Origin: Liopterus haemorrhoidalis | Taxonomy: Eukaryota; Arthropoda; Insecta; Coleoptera; Dytiscidae | Assembly (NCBI GenBank): GCA_963971575.1 | Contig: OZ020625.1 | Coordinates: 12,935,646 to 12,999,645 of the forward strand | DNA length: 64,000 nt | Reading direction: 5' to 3' | Shown here: piece after piece, positions 13,501 to 28,100 of the stretch | Layout: each line of letters begins with the position of its first letter | How positions within the stretch are numbered: the stretch's first letter is position 1 | Made by a program: the position numbers and the translations under genes | The notes under the pieces: generated by a model | Seen by the model: only the letters and a program-made list of their open reading frames with translations | What the model was told of the DNA's origin: nothing | Database searches by the model: none

Positions 13501-16500
13501 GTTTTTTACTGTAAAATTATTAATAAGGGAGTTAACTAAATTTTAACCACAAAATGGTTTTCCCGCCATAACTCTTTAAATATTTATCCAATCAAAAAAT
13601 TGTGTGTGGATAAAAGATTTGTCGTCTCATTTCCAACAACATTTACTATACATTTTTGACTGTAAAGTTAATAATAAGGGAGTTAACTAAATTTTAACCT
13701 CAAAATAGTTTTCCCGCCATAACTCTTTGAATATTTATCCAATCAAAAAATTGTTTTTGGATAAAAGATTTGTCTTCCTATTTCCAACAACATTTTTAAT
13801 ACGTTTTTTACTGTAAAGTTATTAATAAGGGAGTTAACTAAATTTTAACCACAAAATGGTTTTCCCGCCATAACTCTTTAAATATTTATCCAATCAAAAA
13901 ATTGTGTTTGGATAAAAGATTTGTCGTCTCATTTCCAACAACATTTACTATACATTTTTGACTGTAAAGTTAATAATAAGGGAGTTAACTAAATTTTAAC
14001 CACAAAATGGTTTTCCCGCCATAACTCTTTAAATATTTATCCAATCAAAGAATTGTTTTTGGATAAAATATTTGTCTTCTTATTTCCAACAACATTTATT
14101 ATACGTTTTTTACTGTAAAATTATTAATAAGGGAGTTAACTAAATTTTAACCACAAAATGGTTTTCCCGCCATAACTCTTTAAATATTTATCCAATCAAA
14201 AAATTGTGTGTGGATAAAAGATTTGTCGTCTCATTTCCAACAACATTTACTATACATTTTTGACTGTAAAGTTAATAATAAGGGAGTTAACTAAATTTTA
14301 ACCTCAAAATAGTTTTCCCGCCATAACTCTTTGAATATTTATCCAATCAAAAAATTGTTTTTGGATAAAAGATTTGTCTTCTTATTTCCAACATTTATTA
14401 TACGTTTTTTACTGTAAAGTTATTAATAAGGGAGTTAACTAAATTTTAACCACAAAATGGTTTTCCCGCCATAACTCTTTAAATATTTATCCAATCAAAA
14501 AATTGTGTTTGGATAAAAGATTTGTCGTCTCATTTCCAACAACATTTACTATACATTTTTGACTGTAAAGTTAATAATAAGGGAGTTAACTAAATTTTAA
14601 CCACAAAATGGTTTTCCCGCCATAACTCTTTAAATATTTATCCAATCAAAGAATTGTTTTTGGATAAAAGATTTGTCTTCTTATTTCCAACAACATTTAT
14701 TATACGTTTTTTACTGTAAAATTATTAATAAGGGAGTTAACTAAATTTTAACCACAAAATGGTTTTCCCGCCATAACTCTTTAAATATTTATCCAATCAA
14801 AAAATTGTGTTTGGATAAAAGATTTGTCTTCTTATTTCCAACAACATTTATAATACGTTTTTTACTGTAAAGTTAATAATAAGGGAGTTAACTAAATTTT
14901 AACCACAAAATGGTTTTCCCGCCATAACTCTTTAAATATTTATCCAATCAAAGAATTGTTTGTGGATAAAAGATTTGTCTTCTTATTTCCAACAACATTT
15001 ATTATACGTTTTTTACTGTAAAATTATTAATAAGGGAGTTAACTAAATTTTAACCACAAAATGGTTTTCCCGCCATAACTCTTTAAATATTTATCCAATC
15101 AAAAAAGTGTGTTGGGATAAAAGATTTGTCGTCTCATTTCCAACAACATTTACAATACATTTTTGACTGTAAAGTTAATAATAAGGGAGTTAACTAAATT
15201 TTAACCTCAAAATAGTTTTCCCGCCATAACTCTTTGAATATTTATCCAATCAAAAAATTGTTTTTGGATAAAAGATTTGTCTTCTTATTTCCAACAACAT
15301 TTATCATACGTTTTTTACTGTAAAGTTATTAATAAGGGAGTTAACTAAATTTTAACCACAAATTGGTTTTCCCGCCATAACTCTTTAAATATTTATCCAA
15401 TCAAAAAATTGTGTTTGGATAAAAGATTTGTCGTCTCATTTCCAACAACATTTACGATACATTTTTGACTGTAAAGTTAATAATAAGAAAGTTAACTAAA
15501 TTTTAACCTCAAAATAGTTTTCTCGCCATAACTCTTTGAATATTTATCCAATCAAAAAATTGTTTTGGGATAAAAGATTTGTCTTCTTATTTCCAACAAC
15601 ATTTATTATACGTTTTTTACTGTAAAGTTAATAATAAGGGAGTTAACTAAATTTTAACCACAAAATGGTTTTCCCGCCATAACTCTTTAAATATTTATCC
15701 AATCAAAAAATTGTGTTGGGATAAAAGATTTGTCGTCTCATTTCCAACAACATTTAAAATACATTTTTGACTGTAAAGTTAATAATAAGGGAGTTAACTA
15801 AATTTTAACCACAAAATGGTTTTCCCGCCATAACTCTTTAAATATTTATCCAATCAAAAAATTGTGTTTGGATAAAAGATTTGTCGTCTCATTTCCAACA
15901 ACATTTACTATACATTTTTGACTGTAAAGTTAATAATAAGGGAGTTAACTAAATTTTAACCACAAAATGGTTTTCCCGCCATAACTCTTTAAATATTTAT
16001 CCAATCAAAAAATTGTGTTTGGATAAAAGATTTGTCTTCTTATTTCCAACAACATTTATTATACGTTTTTTACTGTAAAGTTAATAATAAGGGAGTTAAC
16101 TAAATTTTAACCACAAAATGGTTTTCCCGCCATAACTCTTTAAATATTTATCCAATCAAAAAATTGTGTTTGGATAAAAGATTTGTCGTCTCATTTCCAA
16201 CAACATTTACTATACATTTTTGACTGTAAAGTTAATAATAAGAAAGTTAACTAAATTTTAACCTCAAAATAGTTTTCCCGCCATAACTCTTTGAATATTT
16301 ATCCAATCAAAAAATTGTTTTGGGATAAAAGATTTGTCTTTTTATTTCCAACAACATTTATTATACGTTTTTTACTGTAAAGTTAATAATAAGGGAGTTA
16401 ACTAAATTTTAACCTCAAAATAGTTTTGCCGCCATAACTCTTTGAATATTTATCCAATCAAAAAATTGTTATTGGATAAAAGATTTGTCTTCTTATTTCC

Positions 16501-19170
16501 AACAACATTTATCATACGTTTTTTACTGTAAAGTTATTAATAAGGGAGTTAACTAAATTTTAACCACAAAATGGTTTTCCCGCCATAACTCTTTAAATAT
16601 TTATCCAATCAAAAAATTGTGTTTGGATAAAAGATTTGTCGTCTCATTTCCAACAACATTTACAATACATTTTTGACTGTAAAGTTAATAATAAGGGAGT
16701 TAACTAAATTTTAACCACAAAATTGTTTTCCCGCCATAACTCTTTGAATATTTATCCAATCAAAAAATTGTTTTGGGATAAAAGATTTGTCTTCTTATTT
16801 CCAACAACATTTATTATACGTTTTTTACTGTAAAGTTAATAATAAGGGAGTTAACTAAATTTTAACCTCAAAATAGTTTTCCCGCCATAACTCTTTGAAT
16901 ATTTATCCAATCAAAAAATTGTTATTGGATAAAAGATTTGTCTTCTTATTTCCAACAACATTTATCATACGTTTTTTACTGTAAAGTTATTAATAAGGGA
17001 GTTAACTAAATTTTAACCACAAAATGGTTTTCCCGCCATAACTCTTTGAATATTTATCCAATCAAAAAATTGTTATTGGATAAAAGATTTGTCTTCTTAT
17101 TTCCAACAACATTTATAATACGTTTTTTACTGTAAAGTTATTAATAAGGGAGTTAACTAAATTTTAACCACAAATTGGTTTTCCCGCCATAACTCTTTAA
17201 ATATTTATCCAATCAAAAAATTGTGTTTGGATAAAAGATTTGTCGTCTCATTTCCAACAACATTTACACTACATTTTTGACTGTAAAGTTAATAATAAGG
17301 GAGTTAACTAAATTTTAACCACAAAATGGTTTTCCCGGCATAACTCTTTAAATATTTATCCAATCAAAAAATTGTGTTTGGATAAAAGATTTGTCGTCTC
17401 ATTTCCAACAACATTTACTATACATTTTTGACTGTAAAGTTAATAATAAGGGAGTTAACTAAATTTTAACCACAAAATGGTTTTCCCGCCATAACTCTTT
17501 AAATATTTATCCAATCAAAAAATTGTGTTTGGATAAAAGATTTGTCTTCTTATTTCCAACAACATTTATAATACCTTTTTTACTGTAAAGTTAATAATAA
17601 GGGAGTTAACTAAATTTTAACCACAAAATGGTTTTCCCGCCATAACTCTTTAAATATTTATCCAATCAAAGAATTGTTTTTGGATAAAAGATTTGTCTTC
17701 TTATTTCCAACAACATTTATTATACGTTTTTTACTGTAAAATTATTAATAAGGGAGTTAACTAAATTTTAACCACAAAATGGTTTTCCCGCCATAACTCT
17801 TTAAATATTTATCCAATCAAAAAATTGTGTTTGGATAAAAGATTTGTCTTCTTATTTCCAACAACATTTATAATACGTTTTTTACTGTAAAGTTAATAAT
17901 AAGGGAGTTAACTAAATTTTAACCACAAAATGGTTTTCCCGCCATAACTCTTTAAATATTTATCCAATCAAAGAATTGTTTGTGGATAAAAGATTTGTCT
18001 TCTTATTTCCAACAACATTTATTATACGTTTTTTACTGTAAAATTATTAATAAGGGAGTTAACTAAATTTTAACCACAAAATGGTTTTCCCGCCATAACT
18101 CTTTAAATATTTATCCAATCAAAAAATTGTGTTTGGATAAAAGATTTGTCGTCTCATTTCCAACAACATTTACTATACATTTTTGACTGTAAAGTTAATA
18201 ATAAGAAAGTTAACTAAATTTTAACCTCAAAATAGTTTTCCCGCCATAACTCTTTGAATATTTATCCAATCAAAAAATTGTTTTGGGATAAAAGATTTGT
18301 CTTTTTATTTCCAACAACATTTATTATACGTTTTTTACTGTAAAGTTAATAATAAGGGAGTTAACTAAATTTTAACCTCAAAATAGTTTTGCCGCCATAA
18401 CTCTTTGAATATTTATCCAATCAAAAAATTGTTATTGGATAAAAGATTTGTCTTCTTATTTCCAACAACATTTATCATACGTTTTTTACTGTAAAATTAT
18501 TAATAAGGGAGTTAACTAAATTTTAACCACAAAATGGTTTTCCCGCCATAACTCTTTAAATATTTATCCAATCAAAAAAGTGTGTTGGGATAAAAGATTT
18601 GTCGTCTCATTTCCAACAACATTTACAATACATTTTTGACTGTAAAGTTAATAATAAGGGAGTTAACTAAATTTTAACCTCAAAATAGTTTTCCCGCCAT
18701 AACTCTTTGAATATTTATCCAATCAAAAAATTGTTTTTGGATAAAAGATTTGTCTTCTTATTTCCAACAACATTTATCATACGTTTTTTACTGTAAAGTT
18801 ATTAATAAGGGAGTTAACTAAATTTTAACCACAAATTGGTTTTCCCGCCATAACTCTTTAAATATTTATCCAATCAAAAAATTGTGTTTGGATAAAAGAT
18901 TTGTCGTCTCATTTCCAACAACATTTACGATACATTTTTGACTGTAAAGTTAATAATAAGAAAGTTAACTAAATTTTAACCTCAAAATAGTTTTCTCGCC
19001 ATAACTCTTTGAATATTTATCCAATCAAAAAATTGTTTTGGGATAAAAGATTTGTCTTCTTATTTCCAACAACATTTATTATACGTTTTTTACTGTAAAG
19101 TTAATAATAAGGGAGTTAACTAAATTTTAACCACAAAATGGTTTTCCCGCCATAACTCTTTAAATATTTA
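10568..19170. repeat. Higher-order repeat block, second copy
   Basis: Same monomer order as 1-8600 at an offset of 10,567 bp, checked with the cccggcat, gtcttccta, aataatgg and short-monomer markers. Blocks beginning with the same leader (a ttttggg-type monomer followed by ttattgg-type monomers) also start at 16756, 20229 and 27024. The cccggcat marker recurs at 17337, 20810, 27605 and 31078, giving a second register of 10,268 bp (68 monomers) farther right. Confidence 0.88.
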
Positions 19171-22100
19171 TCCAATCAAAAAATTGTGTTGGGATAAAAG
19201 ATTTGTCGTCTCATTTCCAACAACATTTAAAATACATTTTTGACTGTAAAGTTAATAATAAGGGAGTTAACTAAATTTTAACCACAAAATGGTTTTCCCG
19301 CCATAACTCTTTAAATATTTATCCAATCAAAAAATTGTGTTTGGATAAAAGATTTGTCGTCTCATTTCCAACAACATTTACTATACATTTTTGACTGTAA
19401 AGTTAATAATAAGGGAGTTAACTAAATTTTAACCACAAAATGGTTTTCCCGCCATAACTCTTTAAATATTTATCCAATCAAAAAATTGTGTTTGGATAAA
19501 AGATTTGTCTTCTTATTTCCAACAACATTTATTATACGTTTTTTACTGTAAAGTTAATAATAAGGGAGTTAACTAAATTTTAACCACAAAATGGTTTTCC
19601 CGCCATAACTCTTTAAATATTTATCCAATCAAAAAATTGTGTTTGGATAAAAGATTTGTCGTCTCATTTCCAACAACATTTACTATACATTTTTGACTGT
19701 AAAGTTAATAATAAGAAAGTTAACTAAATTTTAACCTCAAAATAGTTTTCCCGCCATAACTCTTTGAATATTTATCCAATCAAAAAATTGTTTTGGGATA
19801 AAAGATTTGTCTTTTTATTTCCAACAACATTTATTATACGTTTTTTACTGTAAAGTTAATAATAAGGGAGTTAACTAAATTTTAACCTCAAAATAGTTTT
19901 GCCGCCATAACTCTTTGAATATTTATCCAATCAAAAAATTGTTATTGGATAAAAGATTTGTCTTCTTATTTCCAACAACATTTATCATACGTTTTTTACT
20001 GTAAAGTTATTAATAAGGGAGTTAACTAAATTTTAACCACAAAATGGTTTTCCCGCCATAACTCTTTAAATATTTATCCAATCAAAAAATTGTGTTTGGA
20101 TAAAAGATTTGTCGTCTCATTTCCAACAACATTTACAATACATTTTTGACTGTAAAGTTAATAATAAGGGAGTTAACTAAATTTTAACCACAAAATTGTT
20201 TTCCCGCCATAACTCTTTGAATATTTATCCAATCAAAAAATTGTTTTGGGATAAAAGATTTGTCTTCTTATTTCCAACAACATTTATTATACGTTTTTTA
20301 CTGTAAAGTTAATAATAAGGGAGTTAACTAAATTTTAACCTCAAAATAGTTTTCCCGCCATAACTCTTTGAATATTTATCCAATCAAAAAATTGTTATTG
20401 GATAAAAGATTTGTCTTCTTATTTCCAACAACATTTATCATACGTTTTTTACTGTAAAGTTATTAATAAGGGAGTTAACTAAATTTTAACCACAAAATGG
20501 TTTTCCCGCCATAACTCTTTGAATATTTATCCAATCAAAAAATTGTTATTGGATAAAAGATTTGTCTTCTTATTTCCAACAACATTTATAATACGTTTTT
20601 TACTGTAAAGTTATTAATAAGGGAGTTAACTAAATTTTAACCACAAATTGGTTTTCCCGCCATAACTCTTTAAATATTTATCCAATCAAAAAATTGTGTT
20701 TGGATAAAAGATTTGTCGTCTCATTTCCAACAACATTTACACTACATTTTTGACTGTAAAGTTAATAATAAGGGAGTTAACTAAATTTTAACCACAAAAT
20801 GGTTTTCCCGGCATAACTCTTTAAATATTTATCCAATCAAAAAATTGTGTTTGGATAAAAGATTTTTCGTCTCATTTCCAACAACATTTACTATACATTT
20901 TTGACTGTAAAGTTAATAATAAGGGAGTTAACTAAATTTTAACCACAAAATGGTTTTCCCGCCATAACTCTTTAAATATTTATCCAATCAAAAAATTGTG
21001 TTTGGATAAAAGATTTGTCTTCTTATTTCCAACAACATTTATAATACCTTTTTTACTGTAAAGTTAATAATAAGGGAGTTAACTAAATTTTAACCACAAA
21101 ATGGTTTTCCCGCCATAACTCTTTAAATATTTATCCAATCAAAGAATTGTTTTTGGATAAAAGATTTGTCTTCTTATTTCCAACAACATTTATTATACGT
21201 TTTTTACTGTAAAATTATTAATAAGGGAGTTAACTAAATTTTAACCACAAAATGGTTTTCCCGCCATAACTCTTTAAATATTTATCCAATCAAAAAATTG
21301 TGTTTGGATAAAAGATTTGTCTTCTTATTTCCAACAACATTTATAATACGTTTTTTACTGTAAAGTTAATAATAAGGGAGTTAACTAAATTTTAACCACA
21401 AAATGGTTTTCCCGCCATAACTCTTTAAATATTTATCCAATCAAAGAATTGTTTGTGGATAAAAGATTTGTCTTCTTATTTCCAACAACATTTATTATAC
21501 GTTTTTTACTGTAAAATTATTAATAAGGGAGTTAACTAAATTTTAACCACAAAATGGTTTTCCCGCCATAACTCTTTAAATATTTATCCAATCAAAAAAT
21601 TGTGTTTGGATAAAAGATTTGTCGTCTCATTTCCAACAACATTTACTATACATTTTTGACTGTAAAGTTAATAATAAGAAAGTTAACTAAATTTTAACCT
21701 CAAAATAGTTTTCCCGCCATAACTCTTTGAATATTTATCCAATCAAAAAATTGTTTTGGGATAAAAGATTTGTCTTTTTATTTCCAACAACATTTATTAT
21801 ACGTTTTTTACTGTAAAGTTAATAATAAGGGAGTTAACTAAATTTTAACCTCAAAATAGTTTTGCCGCCATAACTCTTTGAATATTTATCCAATCAAAAA
21901 ATTGTTATTGGATAAAAGATTTGTCTTCTTATTTCCAACAACATTTATCATACGTTTTTTACTGTAAAATTATTAATAAGGGAGTTAACTAAATTTTAAC
22001 CACAAAATGGTTTTCCCGCCATAACTCTTTAAATATTTATCCAATCAAAAAAGTGTGTTGGGATAAAAGATTTGTCGTCTCATTTCCAACAACATTTACA

Positions 22101-25100
22101 ATACATTTTTGACTGTAAAGTTAATAATAAGGGAGTTAACTAAATTTTAACCTCAAAATAGTTTTCCCGCCATAACTCTTTGAATATTTATCCAATCAAA
22201 AAATTGTTTTTGGATAAAAGATTTGTCTTCTTATTTCCAACAACATTTATCATACGTTTTTTACTGTAAAGTTATTAATAAGGGAGTTAACTAAATTTTA
22301 ACCACAAATTGGTTTTCCCGCCATAACTCTTTAAATATTTATCCAATCAAAAAATTGTGTTTGGATAAAAGATTTGTCGTCTCATTTCCAACAACATTTA
22401 CGATACATTTTTGACTGTAAAGTTAATAATAAGAAAGTTAACTAAATTTTAACCTCAAAATAGTTTTCTCGCCATAACTCTTTGAATATTTATCCAATCA
22501 AAAAATTGTTTTGGGATAAAAGATTTGTCTTCTTATTTCCAACAACATTTATTATACGTTTTTTACTGTAAAGTTAATAATAAGGGAGTTAACTAAATTT
22601 TAACCACAAAATGGTTTTCCCGCCATAACTCTTTAAATATTTATCCAATCAAAAAATTGTGTTGGGATAAAAGATTTGTCGTCTCATTTCCAACAACATT
22701 TACTATACATTTTTGACTGTAAAGTTAATAATAAGAAAGTTAACTAAATTTTAACCTCAAAATAGTTTTCCCGCCATAACTCTTTGAATATTTATCCAAT
22801 CAAAAAATTGTTTTTGGATAAAAGATTTGTCTTCTTATTTCCAACAACATTTATCATACGTTTTTTACTGTAAAGTTATTAATAAGGGAGTTAACTAAAT
22901 TTTAACCACAAATTGGTTTTCCCGCCATAACTCTTTAAATATTTATCCAATCAAAAAATTGTGTTTGGATAAAAGATTTGTCGTCTCATTTCCAACAACA
23001 TTTACGATACATTTTTGACTGTAAAGTTAATAATAAGAAAGTTAACTAAATTTTAACCTCAAAATAGTTTTCTCGCCATAACTCTTTGAATATTTATCCA
23101 ATCAAAAAATTGTTTTGGGATAAAAGATTTGTCTTCTTATTTCCAACAACATTTATTATACGTTTTTTACTGTAAAGTTAATAATAAGGGAGTTAACTAA
23201 ATTTTAACCACAAAATGGTTTTCCCGCCATAACTCTTTAAATATTTATCCAATCAAAAAATTGTGTTGGGATAAAAGATTTGTCGTCTCATTTCCAACAA
23301 CATTTAAAATACATTTTTGACTGTAAAGTTAATAATAAGGGAGTTAACTAAATTTTAACCACAAAATGGTTTTCCCGCCATAACTCTTTAAATATTTATC
23401 CAATCAAAAAATTGTGTTTGGATAAAAGATTTGTCGTCTCATTTCCAACAACATTTACTATACATTTTTGACTGTAAAGTTAATAATAAGGGAGTTAACT
23501 AAATTTTAACCACAAAATGGTTTTCCCGCCATAACTCTTTAAATATTTATCCAATCAAAGAATTGTTTTTGGATAAAAGATTTGTCTTCTTATTTCCAAC
23601 AACATTTATTATACGTTTTTTACTGTAAAATTATTAATAAGGGAGTTAACTAAATTTTAACCACAAAATGGTTTTCCCGCCATAACTCTTTAAATATTTA
23701 TCCAATCAAAAAATTGTGTTTGGATAAAAGATTTGTCTTCTTATTTCCAACAACATTTATAATACGTTTTTTACTGTAAAGTTAATAATAAGGGAGTTAA
23801 CTAAATTTTAACCACAAAATGGTTTTCCCGCCATAACTCTTTAAATATTTATCCAATCAAAGAATTGTTTGTGGATAAAAGATTTGTCTTCTTATTTCCA
23901 ACAACATTTATTATACGTTTTTTACTGTAAAATTATTAATAAGGGAGTTAACTAAATTTTAACCACAAAATGGTTTTCCCGCCATAACTCTTTAAATATT
24001 TATCCAATCAAAAAATTGTGTTTGGATAAAAGATTTGTCGTCTCATTTCCAACAACATTTACTATACATTTTTGACTGTAAAGTTAATAATAAGAAAGTT
24101 AACTAAATTTTAACCTCAAAATAGTTTTCCCGCCATAACTCTTTGAATATTTATCCAATCAAAAAATTGTTTTGGGATAAAAGATTTGTCTTTTTATTTC
24201 CAACAACATTTATTATACGTTTTTTACTGTAAAGTTAATAATAAGGGAGTTAACTAAATTTTAACCTCAAAATAGTTTTGCCGCCATAACTCTTTGAATA
24301 TTTATCCAATCAAAAAATTGTTATTGGATAAAAGATTTGTCTTCTTATTTCCAACAACATTTATCATACGTTTTTTACTGTAAAATTATTAATAAGGGAG
24401 TTAACTAAATTTTAACCACAAAATGGTTTTCCCGCCATAACTCTTTAAATATTTATCCAATCAAAAAAGTGTGTTGGGATAAAAGATTTGTCGTCTCATT
24501 TCCAACAACATTTACAATACATTTTTGACTGTAAAGTTAATAATAAGGGAGTTAACTAAATTTTAACCTCAAAATAGTTTTCCCGCCATAACTCTTTGAA
24601 TATTTATCCAATCAAAAAATTGTTTTTGGATAAAAGATTTGTCTTCTTATTTCCAACAACATTTATCATACGTTTTTTACTGTAAAGTTATTAATAAGGG
24701 AGTTAACTAAATTTTAACCACAAATTGGTTTTCCCGCCATAACTCTTTAAATATTTATCCAATCAAAAAATTGTGTTTGGATAAAAGATTTGTCGTCTCA
24801 TTTCCAACAACATTTACGATACATTTTTGACTGTAAAGTTAATAATAAGAAAGTTAACTAAATTTTAACCTCAAAATAGTTTTCTCGCCATAACTCTTTG
24901 AATATTTATCCAATCAAAAAATTGTTTTGGGATAAAAGATTTGTCTTCTTATTTCCAACAACATTTATTATACGTTTTTTACTGTAAAGTTAATAATAAG
25001 GGAGTTAACTAAATTTTAACCACAAAATGGTTTTCCCGCCATAACTCTTTAAATATTTATCCAATCAAAAAATTGTGTTGGGATAAAAGATTTGTCGTCT

Positions 25101-28100
25101 CATTTCCAACAACATTTACTATACATTTTTGACTGTAAAGTTAATAATAAGAAAGTTAACTAAATTTTAACCTCAAAATAGTTTTCCCGCCATAACTCTT
25201 TGAATATTTATCCAATCAAAAAATTGTTTTTGGATAAAAGATTTGTCTTCTTATTTCCAACAACATTTATCATACGTTTTTTACTGTAAAGTTATTAATA
25301 AGGGAGTTAACTAAATTTTAACCACAAATTGGTTTTCCCGCCATAACTCTTTAAATATTTATCCAATCAAAAAATTGTGTTTGGATAAAAGATTTGTCGT
25401 CTCATTTCCAACAACATTTACGATACATTTTTGACTGTAAAGTTAATAATAAGAAAGTTAACTAAATTTTAACCTCAAAATAGTTTTCTCGCCATAACTC
25501 TTTGAATATTTATCCAATCAAAAAATTGTTTTGGGATAAAAGATTTGTCTTCTTATTTCCAACAACATTTATTATACGTTTTTTACTGTAAAGTTAATAA
25601 TAAGGGAGTTAACTAAATTTTAACCACAAAATGGTTTTCCCGCCATAACTCTTTAAATATTTATCCAATCAAAAAATTGTGTTGGGATAAAAGATTTGTC
25701 GTCTCATTTCCAACAACATTTAAAATACATTTTTGACTGTAAAGTTAATAATAAGGGAGTTAACTAAATTTTAACCACAAAATGGTTTTCCCGCCATAAC
25801 TCTTTAAATATTTATCCAATCAAAAAATTGTGTTTGGATAAAAGATTTGTCGTCTCATTTCCAACAACATTTACTATACATTTTTGACTGTAAAGTTAAT
25901 AATAAGGGAGTTAACTAAATTTTAACCACAAAATGGTTTTCCCGCCATAACTCTTTAAATATTTATCCAATCAAAAAATTGTGTTTGGATAAAAGATTTG
26001 TCTTCTTATTTCCAACAACATTTATTATACGTTTTTTACTGTAAAGTTAATAATAAGGGAGTTAACTAAATTTTAACCACAAAATGGTTTTCCCGCCATA
26101 ACTCTTTAAATATTTATCCAATCAAAAAATTGTGTTTGGATAAAAGATTTGTCGTCTCATTTCCAACAACATTTACTATACATTTTTGACTGTAAAGTTA
26201 ATAATAAGGGAGTTAACTAAATTTTAACCACAAAATGGTTTTCCCGCCATAACTCTTTAAATATTTATCCAATCAAAAAATTGTGTTTGGATAAAAGATT
26301 TGTCTTCTTATTTCCAACAACATTTATTATACGTTTTTTACTGTAAAGTTAATAATAAGGGAGTTAACTAAATTTTAACCACAAAATGGTTTTCCCGCCA
26401 TAACTCTTTAAATATTTATCCAATCAAAAAATTGTGTTTGGATAAAAGATTTGTCGTCTCATTTCCAACAACATTTACTATACATTTTTGACTGTAAAGT
26501 TAATAATAAGAAAGTTAACTAAATTTTAACCTCAAAATAGTTTTCCCGCCATAACTCTTTGAATATTTATCCAATCAAAAAATTGTTTTGGGATAAAAGA
26601 TTTGTCTTTTTATTTCCAACAACATTTATTATACGTTTTTTACTGTAAAGTTAATAATAAGGGAGTTAACTAAATTTTAACCTCAAAATAGTTTTGCCGC
26701 CATAACTCTTTGAATATTTATCCAATCAAAAAATTGTTATTGGATAAAAGATTTGTCTTCTTATTTCCAACAACATTTATCATACGTTTTTTACTGTAAA
26801 GTTATTAATAAGGGAGTTAACTAAATTTTAACCACAAAATGGTTTTCCCGCCATAACTCTTTAAATATTTATCCAATCAAAAAATTGTGTTTGGATAAAA
26901 GATTTGTCGTCTCATTTCCAACAACATTTACAATACATTTTTGACTGTAAAGTTAATAATAAGGGAGTTAACTAAATTTTAACCACAAAATTGTTTTCCC
27001 GCCATAACTCTTTGAATATTTATCCAATCAAAAAATTGTTTTGGGATAAAAGATTTGTCTTCTTATTTCCAACAACATTTATTATACGTTTTTTACTGTA
27101 AAGTTAATAATAAGGGAGTTAACTAAATTTTAACCTCAAAATAGTTTTCCCGCCATAACTCTTTGAATATTTATCCAATCAAAAAATTGTTATTGGATAA
27201 AAGATTTGTCTTCTTATTTCCAACAACATTTATCATACGTTTTTTACTGTAAAGTTATTAATAAGGGAGTTAACTAAATTTTAACCACAAAATGGTTTTC
27301 CCGCCATAACTCTTTGAATATTTATCCAATCAAAAAATTGTTATTGGATAAAAGATTTGTCTTCTTATTTCCAACAACATTTATAATACGTTTTTTACTG
27401 TAAAGTTATTAATAAGGGAGTTAACTAAATTTTAACCACAAATTGGTTTTCCCGCCATAACTCTTTAAATATTTATCCAATCAAAAAATTGTGTTTGGAT
27501 AAAAGATTTGTCGTCTCATTTCCAACAACATTTACACTACATTTTTGACTGTAAAGTTAATAATAAGGGAGTTAACTAAATTTTAACCACAAAATGGTTT
27601 TCCCGGCATAACTCTTTAAATATTTATCCAATCAAAAAATTGTGTTTGGATAAAAGATTTGTCGTCTCATTTCCAACAACATTTACTATACATTTTTGAC
27701 TGTAAAGTTAATAATAAGGGAGTTAACTAAATTTTAACCACAAAATGGTTTTCCCGCCATAACTCTTTAAATATTTATCCAATCAAAAAATTGTGTTTGG
27801 ATAAAAGATTTGTCTTCTTATTTCCAACAACATTTATAATACCTTTTTTACTGTAAAGTTAATAATAAGGGAGTTAACTAAATTTTAACCACAAAATGGT
27901 TTTCCCGCCATAACTCTTTAAATATTTATCCAATCAAAGAATTGTTTTTGGATAAAAGATTTGTCTTCTTATTTCCAACAACATTTATTATACGTTTTTT
28001 ACTGTAAAATTATTAATAAGGGAGTTAACTAAATTTTAACCACAAAATGGTTTTCCCGCCATAACTCTTTAAATATTTATCCAATCAAAAAATTGTGTTT